Shown: one piece after another, positions 52,320 to 64,000 of the stretch
How positions within the stretch are numbered: the first letter of the stretch is position 1
Layout: the number at the start of each line of letters is the position of its first letter
NCBI RefSeq assembly: GCF_000512585.2
Contig: NC_089247.1
Coordinates: 1,054,001 to 1,118,000, forward strand
Source: Kwoniella bestiolae CBS 10118
Lineage: Eukaryota > Basidiomycota > Tremellomycetes > Tremellales > Cryptococcaceae
Direction of reading: 5' to 3'
DNA length: 64,000 nucleotides
The notes under the pieces: model-generated
Told to the model about the DNA's origin: nothing
The model's database searches: none
The model's input: the letters and a program-made list of their open reading frames with translations, nothing else
Program-made: the position numbers and the translations under genes

Positions 52320-53209
52320 TTAGAAGGGCTTGTCAGAGTCGGGGGTTTTGTCTGTACGTGATCGGAAAAGGAGGAGAGAAGAGCACGATCAGTCATCAGT
52401 ATATATCCCAAAGAACGGATGTGAGGGGAATCAAACATACCGATGAAGTATTCTCGGACCTATGATGAGTCAACAATAATCAGCATAATCCGTTCATCTC
52501 TATCTCGATCATTCCAACTCCGACACGATAAATTCCCTTGTACTGTATCTTCCGATTTGTATCCCCATTCCACCACATTCCTTCTATTCCCTCAAGACTC
52601 GTCGATCACATTAAAGAATGTGTGAGCAACTCACCACTGGTAACTTGATCAACACATCCTTCTTGAAGAGCGGCACATCAGACAAGAAGAGCGATACGAA
52701 TCCAGCACCGGCTATACCCCAGAAAGCACCGGTGGTACCCCAAGCTCTAAGTCGTCTGTGTGGTACAATTGGCGGGTAGGAGGTGAATGCCGCGGACAGG
52801 ATATATCGACAGGATTGGGACCGTTGAATGCGATGATAAAGTACAGTTCAAGATGTACCAAGGGTAGAACGAGAGATTGATAGTGTTGGTGTGGAGATGG
52901 TGAATGTTGATATTGTCGGGAGTGAATCGACATTCGATGGCGTAGAGATAGATTGAAATGAAACGTCAGCATTCGCCCAATACCATCACTCTCTACTCCA
53001 ACACTAGAGTCGTCGTCTAGTCCCATCCTTCTCCTCACATCACTGCCATCCCAACAGAATCGAGCTAATCGACAAGATGAACATACTCAGGTGTGAAACC
53101 AGCAAGGCCCTATCCGAACATCCCACATCAGCATTCCCATTCCCGTACCCACTCTTTTGTAGTCCAGTGCGCTACTCACAATTTGGGATCGTCGGATGAA
53201 AGCAGGCAT
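52320..53209 (-). CDS. QCR10: QCR10: cytochrome bc1 complex subunit 10
   Basis: Five small exons join in phase: 53209-53180, 53109-53087, 52755-52635, 52459-52441 and 52351-52320 (74 aa). The product is MPAFIRRSQI-GLAGFTPE-RLRAWGTTGAFWGIAG, a single TM stretch, then SDVPLFKKDVLIKLPVVREY and the fungal Qcr10 ending DKTPDSDKPF. Length and tail match the family. Qcr10 is a peripheral single-pass subunit of mitochondrial complex III. Two exons are only 23 and 19 nt, and the second intron is 331 nt, so automatic gene finders are likely to miss this gene. Confidence 0.88.
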
Positions 53210-54147
53210 TTTAGCGATGAGGTGAAGGGGAGGACGGTGTCTAGCAAGAGGGAAGATGAGATGTATATATCGGTTTTGACAAAATCGGGATGCGCGGAAT
53301 GCACGAAGACGTCTAACGAAAGAGCGTTGTTGTATTGGTTGGATGGTTGATCAACCTGAATGTGGCATTTGCATGACGTGGCTTTCTACAATCCTTATCA
53401 AACGTGTCCTTTGTTGAGATACACCAGTTCATCATAGGTCAAAGGAGATGATATGGCTGTATGCATGCAGTGGATATGTGGTGGGACAGAATACTAAGAT
53501 ATAGGATAGTCAAGGTCTCTATGTTGCATTGCAGAAATATCGAGAGACAAGTGATACCATCTAATTCAAAAATGAGTATCCCAAGTGGGTATCACATTCC
53601 TCCTTCTCTACGCCTCTTTACTTCGTGATCTCCTCGCGGTCCTCTATTGGAATAGAGGTCATACGATGCTGCTTTTCTAATTGACTGCCCTGCGAATTTG
53701 ACTGATTTGACTGGCTTACTGACGATATTTGCTAATCGTCATTTACTCACTACAGCCACATTCGGCCTAGCGATCGCCTCGCTCGTCTTGCTCTTACTAC
53801 TCACACTGGTATTACACCTCATCCCAGATCCAGGATTCGGACACGAGAGGGAAGAAGAGAGAGGAGAGGTGGATGAGGTGGAGGAGAAGAGGGGATTGGG
53901 GGAATAGAGCGAAGCCGGGGGAGGAGGGGGAGGAGGGGGTCGTTTAACGACTTGGTGATATTGATGAGTTGTATAGATTGCCAATATACATACGATTAAC
54001 ACGATAAGAAGAACACCCTCAGCCTCGATGGTTGAGATAAATGTACCAAACCTTTGAGACTTGCAACGTTTCACATGTTCTTCATGTCTCCATCAGTACT
54101 ATCGATACCCAGAAGCACAATGGAGATACATTCAGTCTACTACCAAC
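53210..54147. other. Spacer with overlapping opposite ORFs
   Basis: Two single-exon frames overlap here. The minus-strand frame 54074-53739 (111 aa) has a TM helix (GVLLIVLIVCILAIYTTHQY) and a run of eight Pro. The plus-strand frame 53698-53907 (69 aa) has a TM helix (GLAIASLVLLLLLTLVLHLI) and an acidic tail. At most one is likely to be a gene; neither was recognised. Confidence 0.35.
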
Positions 54148-55373
54148 TTAGCACTTTACCTTAGCAAAGTACCCCGCGGTCCTCCGATAAACATCCTCAT
54201 ACTGCTTAAGGTTCTCTGGGTCGCTCAAGTCCGCCCTGGCAGCAGCCCAACCGTGATGTCTAATCCAACAATGAATCATAGGTCAATATCCAACAACAAG
54301 GTAAGGTCATCATAAGGCAGAGTATAACTCACACAGTATCATACAAGTGATAATCCGATTTCCCCGCAAAAGGTTTTCCCTCAATGTCCTTTTGGATCTT
54401 CTCAACCACATTTTTGGGTTCGTCCTGTCCCTCCAATCAGCTTTGTACACTGGTAAGGACACTCACCATACTGGGGTAAAAGCCAAATGGGACGGTGAGA
54501 TTCTCTCCATCCTCAGGAGCGATCATAGCTGGATGAATGACCGCACCGCAGCAGAAGGGTGTACCGGACGCAAGAGAGAGGAAAGCGAGTTTACCTCCTA
54601 CATCACAAATTAGCGTACACCAGTCATGATAAAAGAAGAATCATTGACTTACCCCAACAATATCCTAGGATCGATACCCTGTTAACCCCATGATCTTTCT
54701 TTAGAGTCTTGGCGAAATCGAGAACTTCAGGTAATCGATGCTCCAACTTGGCTCTGCACCGCCAAACATCAGTGGTATACCCATACCAATTTAGAGGAAT
54801 CATGGCTCACGTCCCAGCAAAGAACTTCTTCAATTCGTCTTTATCCCCATCCTGATCCTTAGGGAACGGTTTACCCCTAAACACATCAGGCATGTATATC
54901 CTGGTGGGTGAAGTGTCCAGAAGATGCGAGGCGAGAAGGTCGGATCCCTGCCTATCAGCTCAGCTTGTACTTGATACACTCACTTTGATCGTGGTGTCCC
55001 TAGACATCCATCAATCCATCAGTATAACTTGAATGCGACTGACGAGACGACTGACTCACCAGAACCCAAAGATATCATAGATTACCACCAAAGCATGTTT
55101 GGCCTCATCCGGTCCAGTCTGAACTGTCATCAGCAACGGCAATTTCGACGAGTATTCGGAGCTACGTACCACATAGACCTTGTCATACTCCCCAACACTC
55201 TCGTATTTACCTTTATACTCATATCCAGTCGGTGCGGAAACGGGATGAGGAACATTCGGCTTGGACGGATTGGAGGTGGATTGAGGTGGGCAGCATTCGC
55301 CTGTGTCTGCGAAGAACTGCGTCAGCAGGGTTTTGCTTCTCAATGTCTCAGCTGTTTGCTCACTCTGCGCCAT
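54148..55373 (-). CDS. Dienelactone hydrolase family protein
   Basis: Multi-exon gene; early exons 55373-55170, 55118-55060 and 54999-54984 join in phase, and later exons follow with short introns. The alpha/beta-hydrolase features are ECCPPQ near the start, HALVVIYDIFGFW, DLLASHLLDTSPTRIYMPDV, the nucleophile elbow with Cys (VSILGYCWGGKLAFLSLA), CGAVIHPAM, and the catalytic His in VHHGWAAARADLSDPENLKQ. The Cys nucleophile in GYCWGG is characteristic of DLH rather than Ser esterases. It ends YFAKVKC if the last GTAAAG is not a donor. Substrate is unknown; fungal homologues are general cytosolic hydrolases. Confidence 0.85.
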
Positions 55374-55572
55374 GGTTTGTTATAATTTTCTGTGTAGTCT
55401 TTATATAAGTTGAGTGGAATGCAAAGAGACGAAGCAAGCAATGTTGAACGTCAATGACGTTTATCAATTGAGGCAAGTGGAGGTCAACCCGGGGTGAGGC
55501 GGGGCCAAACACCAAAACACACGTGATACAACAGATAAATGCATACTGCTCATTCTTCCTGTACTGTACTTC

Positions 55573-58500
55573 TTAAACCCACATCATAAGCTCATGTCTC
55601 GTGTAATCCTGTCCACTAGCCAGATCCGCAGAAGATCCCAAATTGGGGTAAAAGGGCACCATCGCATCGGAAGCACCGAGAATGAGGGTATCTACACATT
55701 ACATCGATAGTCAGCACTTGGCCAAACATGCTAAAAGGTGAACCACTCACTGTACATTCGCCAGTAGACTTCTCTAACCCTCCTAGCAGGGTGGAACAGC
55801 CCTTGAAGGACATACGAGAGGATAGGTCCAGCACCCACACCCAACCTCATAGCTTCAATAGCGTCCATAACTCCTCCAATCACGTGAGGAGAGGTTTCGA
55901 AGATATTCGGCCAAACGAGGTTCAGCAAGTGGGTGAGAGCTTCCTCGTATCCTAAACCTGCTACACCGATTGCCAAGTGTTTGACGATAGCACAAGCTGT
56001 CTGTCGATGTACGTGATCCCGATCTGTCAAGGCATCTTCTAATAATCCTACTACCGAGTGGATGTAATCTTTCGACATTTCACCGACATATTCGAATACG
56101 AAAGCGAGAGCTTTGAGACAACCGTTTCGGACGTTGAGTTCTGGTGTTCGATACTCGTTAAGGATGGCTGGGATACATGTGAAAGGTCCACAAGTCTCAG
56201 ATACAATGGCTAGGGAGTTTTCGATCAGCACATTGTTTATGCTGGTGAAAGGAGCATCACTCACCAATCGCAACAGTACTACAAACACGAGATTGACGTT
56301 CCTGCACCTTCAGGTTGGTCAAAAGAACACTCAACACATCTTGAGGACCAATAGCTTTAGCGATATAACCGAAAGAGTTGACCGCAGCTCGTCGAATGGC
56401 CTTCTTGTGAGCTTTGAGCAGATCCAGAAGTTCAAAACAGATTCGCATCCACTCCTTAGCGGGTACGAACTCAGCTCCTCTATCGGCGATACGACCGATA
56501 AGATTGATGGTGGCTTCTTGTACCTTCTCGTGTCGATTTCGGAGAATAGGTGTCATTCGAGGTACTAGAACAGAAGGTCAGCAACGGATAACGTTCGATG
56601 TGGGCTATCACTCACATAAATCCTTCACTGGCGGGTTCATTTGCGTCATACCAACGACATTCGCGATGGCTCCTTCCGCAGCGATCAAACTGTCGTATGA
56701 GATTAGCACAGATAATACACCTCACTTGAAAATAGCTGACTCACCTTCCCAGAGCATCTGGATACTCCTCACCAAGCTGTTCGAAGATCACTACACCCAG
56801 CTTACTCAACAAACCATCTTCTCCAGAACTTTTGATGATGGGCGCTAATCTTGACGTAAGATCGGCGGCCAGCATACGAACTTTCGCGGACTTGTTGGTG
56901 AGTCGCCAAAGAATCATCGAGACAATTTGTGGTAGATAAGGTTTGACCCGATCTCCGAGAGCGTTGACGACAGTAGCGAAACCGTCCAACATGATTGTAT
57001 CTTCCAGTGTTTGTTCCTGGAAAGCAAAGATGATTCCGTCGATGAGAAGTACTTCCAGTCGTTCATCTACATCTGCCGCACCGATACTGGCAATGACCTT
57101 GGTGACAGTTTCCATGACCATCTTCCGGTATGGTTCCGACTCATCTTTCAGGTCGTTACATATCCTTCCAACAATTTCCGACACCCCAGCCTTCTGAGCG
57201 AGTTCGACGGTAGTCTCTACCAACTGCTTGTAGTTCCGCTTATCAAGAGCCATTCGTCTGACCCAGAACGCCTTGAAGAATTCAGGTAAGACCTCTTCCT
57301 TGATGTAGGTTGGAGTAACACCTTCAGTAGAAGCACACTGCTTGATGACCTGCAATACGATACGTCTCATCTCCTCATCGGATGTCTGAAACTCTCGAAT
57401 AAGAATTGGCATACATTCTCTGACGTAGTATCCGGCGTATTCAGGATCCATCAGTGGGATGATATAACCGATAGCTTTGAGGAACGCCGCCAAGGTCTTC
57501 CCTCGGTGTTGTCGAATACCCAACCAGAGAGGTTTGAGCACGTTGTCGAAAGATTCGATACCATATGGAGCGGCTGATTCAGCAAGAGCGGCGAGGGACA
57601 AGGCGGTCATGGTTCTGACTTTTTGTTGTTCGTCTTGAAGACCATCGGCAACGGTATCGACGAGATTTCGGAGATGGGGTAGTACCGCACAACCCATCAT
57701 GATAGCGATCTGTTGGATGATACGGATACCAGTATGTCGAGCTTGCCATGATTTTTTGGATCGACAGACGGCTCGAAGGAAGGGAAGAAGCGCAGGGATA
57801 CCGAGAGCTGAAGCGACGACGGAGAACGCTCGAGCGGTGGTGTTTCTGACATACTCATCGACGTGATCGATATCAGGTCGCATGGTGGAGATCATATGAG
57901 CGAGACCAGCAGCTTTGGCAAGATTGGAAATGATTTCTCGACCTTCAACACGAGCGTAATAGTCTTCATCGATAAGTAAAGGTTCGATGACCACCAAAAT
58001 CTTGTGCACGTAAGGTCGAACTAAATCATCTAGTTTGTAGAGAACTCGATCGATAACTTTGACCAACAAATGTCGTTCTTGATCTTCCAATGTACGCTCC
58101 ATGAGCAATGGAAGGATTTTATCGAACAGTGGACCAGCGCCAAATTCTCTTGCCCTATCGGTGATCTGACGAAGAGCTGTCTTTCTGACTGGTGGAGTAC
58201 CATTCTTGATCTTGAGAAGCAATCTCATAATCTTCCTTTCCTTCAACTCTTCCACTGTGTACGAATTATCATCATCTTCACCACCACCTTCCCCTAGCAC
58301 CTTGGCGAAGTATTGAGTGTCTTCAGGTTTCAAGAATTGGAGAGTTCCTATACCTTCGATCTCGGTTTGTTCTTGAGAACCTTGCATTCCACCGGCTGCA
58401 GAACGGGCTCTAGCAGCATCCGAGTCATCTTGCATCATGAAACCATGTTCCGCTTGAGCAGGGACCATCTTTCTGACAGATGGAGCAGGTCTATAATCAT

Positions 58501-59215
58501 CTGGTACCGGTACAATCTCATAACCTTCTTCTCCACCCGGAAGTAATCCATCTAATTCTTCATCCGTCATTCGTCTATATCGCTTATCTTCAACCATCAT
58601 CATACCACCGACAGAGGGCGTCGAGGTAATAGCGGAAGTGGTAGCGGATGCTGCGGGTGTTTGATCCCATCTGGACTTCTTGACTTCAGGTGCAGCTTCA
58701 GAAGGTGTCTGATCCCACCTAGATTTACGTTTCGGTGCAGCCGAAGTTTCCGCTCCAGGTTCTTCTTTCACTTCTTCAACATCCCATCTCCTCTTCTTCT
58801 TAGGAGGTGTGGTATCTCTTGGAGGCGTATCCCCACCTGCAATAGCTCTTGGCGGTGTCTCATCTCCAGCCAAAGCTCTAGGCGGCGTCTTATCATCCAA
58901 AACCATCTTCTCATCCTCGGTCTTATCCTTCTCTAATTGTTCCTTGTGACGCCTAACCCTTTCCTCCTCCCTCTGCAAATTTATCCTCCTCATCCTATCC
59001 TCGTAGCTTTCATCTTCACCTTCTCCCTGTCCGTCGGCTCGGTTGAAACGTCGAAGGTGATAGTCGCTCTGTCGAGCGGCAACTTGCTTTGACCTTGCGG
59101 TGTCTTCGAAGACATCTGGCGTATCATCTTGATCAGCAAGCTCGGCGTGCTCGTCGAGAATCTCCTGTGGAGCAGTGTATGACTGAAGAGCGGGCCTGTA
59201 TGCCTCTTCCGACAT
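55573..59215 (-). CDS. SF3B1: SF3B1 (Hsh155/Prp10) U2 snRNP HEAT-repeat splicing factor
   Basis: A long first exon (59215-56745, 823 codons) and a few short downstream exons encode the whole protein. The N-terminus has TPPR repeats and U2AF-ligand-type Trp motifs ([32 protein letters not shown]). About 20 HEAT repeats follow, highly similar to the human protein: [137 protein letters not shown] and [17 protein letters not shown]. It ends [10 protein letters not shown]. It clamps the intron branch site in the U2 snRNP, consistent with the very intron-rich genome. Confidence 0.96.
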
Positions 59216-61187
59216 GTTGAGCTATGATGATGAATGTGAGAGATTGTGATGAGTGATTGATAATGATGATATAGGATAGGATGATGAGTCTGAGTTGACG
59301 GATAGGGTCGCGACGGGGGCATCAAGGGAACAATGAATGATTGGCACGTGGCAAATCCGGCTCAAGTGGCAATCTTGAATTTCTCACTTTCTGTGTTGCG
59401 CTCCTTTGCAAGTCAGTCTGCATAAGGGCATATACGTCGCCTCTCATTGCTGTAGGACCTGTCAAATGGCCACAGAGGAGATCTTTGTAGATCTGCGCAT
59501 TTGATGTTCAACTTTCAATATACGTCACCAATATAAGAGCAGAAACCCGTTGGGTCGGATCTTTGCGGCTTCTATCTCGCTATCCGAGCCCAAGCTCACA
59601 CTGGTTTTATCGAATGCTAAGCTGTCCAGAACTTTTACTGGATCACTACTCATATACTCAGCAAATCAAAAACTCCTTCTTCCTTCAAAAACTCCTTCTT
59701 TCTTTAAAAACTCCTTCTTTCTTCATCAAAAACTCCTTCATCATCAAAAACTCCTTCTTTTCAAAAACTCCTTCTTTCTCCCATGGGTGTTAAATTTTAC
59801 CATTTTGAATCAGTTGTTCATTCGACGACTGAGTGAACGCAAAGACGTGTGGGCATTATCTATCGACGCTCAGCTGCACATATTCTACACCGTAGTCTAG
59901 TCGAAAGGTGTCATTTCACACACAGCCGGACGTCGTGAACGCTTAAGCCTTTACTTCTGTTCTCGGACGGTATACTTCCCGCCCGAGCGTGATGCTACTG
60001 TGCTTGCTTCAGCTCACGTCCGAAATTAACACCAGCGCGACCGCAGATGATACGTGGGCTATCTGTTTGTAGAGTCCGATATGTCTTCCAATCTATGTGC
60101 CTACGTACACTTATCAGATCACTTGGTGTCCGACATTGATGTTGATTTTCGCCTTGAAACAGATTGAGGTAATGGTGTTTGCTTTCGCACGCTCACTAAG
60201 CCTTATCTGGTTTGATCTTCAGATGAGATCTATAGGTCTGCTCGTTGGAGCATCGCAGAACTTGAGCTTGTGTCTGAGTCTAAACCGTCCTTTCGGCAAT
60301 CAGGGGCATCCGTAAGCACGAAGACGTACAACCCGTGGGTCCTTTCTTCAATGTATAAGATACCGCTATTGTCATCCGGAATTGGCAATCACAGACAGAC
60401 ATTGTTATTAGACTACCCGTTCAGGACAGTCTACGTAGCAGCAACGTCGATAATCAAATCAGTCAGAATGTTTGACCAGATTTTTTGTATAAATGAGCCA
60501 TTCACAACTGTGCGACAATACAAAACGGGGAGATACCGTCTCACCAGCTAAGATGAGATTTCGTGACATTACCGACATACCGTGCGGAGACGAAAGCATT
60601 CAGTGAGATCTTCACCTGTCGCTCGTTGACATCAGCGAGAAGCCGCAGGCGATGTAAGGAGGTATCATCAATGGCTGAAAATCCGCAATGAGAGAGTTTC
60701 TGTTCTGCGTGATGATCAATCTGGCTAGCTAAATGATTCATGCATTTCACGGCGAGACGAGGTGAGTGAGCAATGCCATGCGAGAAATTGAGATGTCCAA
60801 GTTGATGATTGAGATCCGAAGCGTTGCACCAGCATAAAAGGCGGGCAAGACTGATTCACCGTCCATATCGGACTTAAGGATATCGCCGATTGACAGTTGT
60901 ATTCACATAAGTGTCAGGGTCTTTTGAGTCTGAGTGCCACACTCGACCACGCTTTCAAGCTTTCATAGTGGTTTTCATGCAGTAAGTAAGCTGAGAGAGC
61001 TGCAAGCAAGGCAAGCGTGAGCAGTCGTTGCATGGAGGTCGACATTTAACCTTTAACAAAATATCAGTACAGCAACCTCTCTCCTCTCCTCAGCCTTCAA
61101 AGCATCCTCGTGAGTCATCTATCTCAACCTCGTCAATTCTCAAGTACATCAACCACTTACAATCATCATCTCTCAAAAACAGCAAAA
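59216..61187. other. 2 kb divergent intergenic region, SF3B1/RPS7
   Basis: This stretch separates the two divergent housekeeping genes. It contains a degenerate tandem repeat (59668-59774). Between 59900 and 60900 there are short ORFs without family match, including a minus-strand stretch 60750-60541 of normal composition (LHRLRLLADVNERQVKISLN) that may be a relic exon. The last 150 bases before RPS7 are CT-rich, as expected of a ribosomal-protein leader. Confidence 0.5.
59668..59774 (+). repeat. Six spaced copies of AAAAACTCCTTC
   Basis: The 12-mer begins at 59668, 59687, 59706, 59728, 59746 and 59763, separated by 6-10 nt of T/C-rich linker (TTCCTTC, TTTCTTCATC and the like). Spacing is 17-22 nt, so the array is imperfect rather than a simple satellite. 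Confidence 0.85.
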
Positions 61188-62269
61188 ATGTCCGCAGCCA
61201 ACAAGATCTTGCGAACAGCCAACGCTCCTCAAACCCCTCCCTCGGAGATTGAGCAACAAATCGCTCAAGCTTTCGTCGACCTCGAGCAGAATGTCCCAGA
61301 GCTCAAGTCCGAGTTGAGACAGCTCCAGTTCTCCGAAGCTAGAGAGGTCGATGTTAAAGGTGGAAAGAAGGCCGTCGTCATCTTCGTACCCGTCCCCATG
61401 GCCAAGGCTTTCCACAAGGTCCAACAAAGGTAAGTCGTAGATCTTAGCTGGGAACAAATAGGAAGGAAGGGGAAGGAAATTATACATGGCTTTCGCTCTC
61501 AGTCCAGTTAAAAGACATTCGGGGTAGACGGAGGGACTTTTCAGGCCCACCTCCCCTGGTGTCTTTTGGCGGATGAGAGTAGATTTAGGAGGGAGAAGGT
61601 TTGGGTTGGACGAATGAAGGATCATATGGGTAAATGCTGATCAAAAATAACTTGCTACTCTCCTCCTTCATCCCTATCCGTCCATCCACCTCCCTGCTCT
61701 CGCTATCATTCACCACCATCCACCCCGGATGAATCCCTCACCTTTTCATTCAATCATAACCCAATTATGACCCCCCTCATCACCCAGACTCACCCGAGAG
61801 CTCGAGAAGAAACTCTCCGACAAATACATCGTCTTCCTCTCCCAACGACGAGTCCTCCCCAAACCTGCCCGAAACTCCGCCGCCAACAAGAAACAAAAGA
61901 GACCTAGATCTCGAACTCTCACCGCCGTCCACGAGAAGATCCTCGAAGAGCTCGTCTGGCCCAGTGAGATCGTCGGCAAGAGGACCAGAGTTGCTCAAGA
62001 TGGTGGTAAATTGATCCGAGTGTGAGTTTACACTTACATTCATGACTGTTGATCAAACAATGTACTAATTATAAACCCCCCACCAGATTCCTCGACTCAA
62101 AAGACCAAAACAACCTTGAATACAAACTCGACACCTTCTCCTCCGTCTACCGAACCCTTGCTGGTAAGGACGTTCACTTCGAGTGAGTATTTTGTATTTC
62201 GTCCTATCGTCGTAAGTACTGTCGCTAACGGTATATCTATCTAGGTTCCCCGTGCAAGCTGCTGAGTAG
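61188..62269 (+). CDS. RPS7: 40S ribosomal protein eS7 (RPS7)
   Basis: Four exons, 61188-61429, 61788-62021, 62087-62182 and 62245-62269, join in phase (198 aa). The start [10 protein letters not shown] was preferred over an upstream in-frame ATG at 61110 because it gives the family length and start. Diagnostic segments are [87 protein letters not shown] and [19 protein letters not shown]. The first intron (358 nt) is long relative to the others, a common feature of ribosomal-protein genes. Confidence 0.96.
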
Positions 62270-62567
62270 ATACCCTCACGACCGTTGGCATTTGGAGGTC
62301 ATGCATGTTATATAACGCTTGATGTGTTGTTGCAAGGGGAGACTTGGATCCTTTGAGGATGTGGTGGTAGATAACGGAGATCCTCCTTTGACTACTGATC
62401 GTTGCGCTACTGACGTGTTTTACTTGTATTTGACGATTTCTCTACTGTTTGGAAAGTCAGATCGAGCGATATAAGAGAATTGAGGATCTCTTCTTATCGA
62501 ACAATTTCGTATAAACAATCCCCTATTATTCCTCATTCCAAATACTTATAACACCAACCTATTCAAA
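62270..62567. other. Short spacer
   Basis: This is the 3' region of RPS7 and the leader of the next + strand gene. No feature stood out. Confidence 0.5.
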
Positions 62568-63807
62568 ATGGCTGACAAAAAGAAAGATGATAAGAAGAAG
62601 GGGTTCACCTTCGGACCCTTCGAGCAGGCATTGCTCGTACTCATCGTACTAGGTTTTGGTGCGTATCACCGATAATTGGATGTGTGCTAACAACCCGTAG
62701 CCTCTCACCCCTCAATGCCCTACTCCCCGTTTAGCATCAACGTCGACGGGTCCATCAGTAGTCTCCCATTCCTCTCTCCACCATTTATGATGTTAGTCAT
62801 AGTCGCCTATGTAGGGTATCACATCCTGACCCGACAGGAAGCAGCAAGGGACAGAGCCAAAGCACTATCCAAAGTGAAATCATCTTCGTCCTCATCCTCG
62901 TCCTCCTCATCATCTAGGTCGGGTTTCAGTTCATCATCTCAAAAACCCCTAACTTCGTCAGACATTCGAGCGGGCGGTATGCCCTCCTCGTCCTCCTCTT
63001 CGAAGAGGGTGGGTAACCCCGCTCCGAAGCAGGTATCAGGATCTTCAAGCAGAGATGATCCGTCTAGTGTGGGGTTCCGGAAGAATTACTTCTTGACGAT
63101 GCAGGGGCCAGGTAGACCTGCGCTGGTACCCTTCCAGGATGGGCTGAGACCTAAGAAGGGTGATCCGGCTGGAACGCTCTGGTGGGATAACGTACCTGAT
63201 GGTGAGTGAATGGTTTGCTTACTTGAGATACAACCATGAGTAGGGGGAATGAATCGGTCACAAGTAGCTAATGGAATTAAACGATAGATGCTGCCGATCT
63301 CATGGCCCCTCCGCTTGATAAGGATAAGCTAAAAGCTACAATGAAGAACCCCTGGGCAACGGAGATGATCGAGAAGGATATCCAATTATTGAAAATTGCG
63401 AAAGCACAAAAAGAGGAAGAAGAGTAAGTCCAACGTCGCTAATACTGTATTGTACATTCCTTATCGTCTCATTTCCATAGACGTTACTCCAAAGTTGCCA
63501 ATCTCCTACAAACAATCCTCGGTTTCCTACTTTGCGCTGTGGATATGCGATTAGGAATTTGTACGTACTCTTTCCCCGTAACGCTATTTGATAACGCTAA
63601 AAACATTTATACTCACCTGCAGTGGCTATCGTTTTCTTCCTGTGGCGTCACTTTACCAAACTCCACGACGAATCCATGTCCGACGAGAAAGACGCGCTGG
63701 ACAAGGAGAAGAGAGAGATTACAGAGAAATTACGAGAAGCGAGAAAAGCAGGGATGTCTTCTCAGGAATATGCAGGTTTACAAATGGCTTTGGAGAGATT
63801 GGGATGA
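62568..63807 (+). CDS. Uncharacterised three-TM protein
   Basis: Five exons join in phase: 62568-62658, 62701-63201, 63288-63423, 63481-63560 and 63623-63807 (330 aa). It opens with a Lys/Asp-rich head (MADKKKDDKKK) and a TM helix (FEQALLVLIVLGF). A second TM helix follows (SPPFMMLVIVAYVGYHILT), then a poly-Ser linker of 12 residues. A conserved-looking segment comes next (VGFRKNYFLTMQGPGRPALV, PAGTLWWDNVPDG), then an amphipathic Lys/Glu helix. A third TM (TILGFLLCAVDM, then LGILAIVFFLWRHF) precedes a coiled-coil tail (DALDKEKREITEKLREARKA) ending LQMALERLG. I do not recognise the family. The coding start and all joins are phase-consistent. Confidence 0.7.
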
Positions 63808-64000
63808 ACCTGGTAAGAACGAAGTAAAAATGAACATGCATATAATCATGCGACACTATGAAGTGGTATGAAACGATGATACCATACCGTGCCTTATAAT
63901 GCTCTGCGATCGTCTCCTGCATTCCACGATGCTACTCTCGTTGCGGTCGTATACACAGGCATGGGTGGGAACATCTGACGCTGAGAGGTTATCCAGGCAA
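63808..64000. other. 3' flank at window edge
   Basis: This is the 3'UTR region of the membrane-protein gene. Nothing else can be supported. Confidence 0.4.

Noticed and set aside
59550..59900. 116-aa + ORF rich in Phe/Leu/Lys
   Set aside because: It is a translation of the AAAAACTCCTTC repeats and has no independent support.

Overview
The window is nuclear DNA from a compact, intron-rich fungus. Almost every gene is split by 40-120 nt introns with GTRWGT-like donors and short YAG acceptors, and the conserved genes have a basidiomycete-yeast character. These include a QCR10 ending in the DKTPDSDKPF tail, an Ssk2-type MAPKKK, a CHD1 remodeler and a secreted GH5 beta-1,3-glucanase with a long C-terminal tail. 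I infer a tremellomycete (Cryptococcus/Kwoniella-like). This is inference from gene content and intron style, not from a marker gene.

Layout. 0-9.7 kb: the 3' end of an unknown gene (+), a GPI-type Ser-rich secreted protein (-) with a perfect hexanucleotide repeat in an intron, a small coiled-coil protein (-), a nuclear basic protein with a bZIP-like basic stretch (+), and a multi-TM protein (-). 10.2-11.9 kb: a clear TB2/DP1/HVA22 (REEP/Yop1-type) protein with a very long acidic Ser tail (-). 12.2-17 kb: an island of small genes with no recognisable family, including one ORF broken by an in-frame TAG. 17.5-22.7 kb: two glycan enzymes, a GT32/OCH1-like transferase and a GH5 exo-beta-1,3-glucanase (both -). 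23.5-30 kb: CHD1 (-). 31.8-44 kb: three + strand genes, a GT34-type glycosyltransferase, CWH43 (lipid remodelling of GPI anchors) and SSK2 (HOG-pathway MAPKKK). 44.4-59.2 kb: five - strand genes, COG2, YPT1/Rab1, QCR10, a dienelactone hydrolase and SF3B1. 61.2-63.8 kb: RPS7 (eS7) and an uncharacterised membrane protein (+).

Several genes share a theme of the secretory pathway and cell surface: the GPI-type protein, OCH1-like GT32, GH5 glucanase, GT34, CWH43, COG2, YPT1 and TB2/DP1. Nothing indicates co-regulation; neighbours are on both strands and separated by ordinary spacers. No tRNA, rRNA, CRISPR array or intact transposon was seen. The items most worth a second look are two outsized introns in YPT1 (740 and 1,768 nt against about 60 nt elsewhere in the same gene), the orphan-gene island at 12-17 kb with its in-frame stop and alternative membrane-anchored exon, and the intronic (CAGAGA)n tract that stays in frame with its exon.
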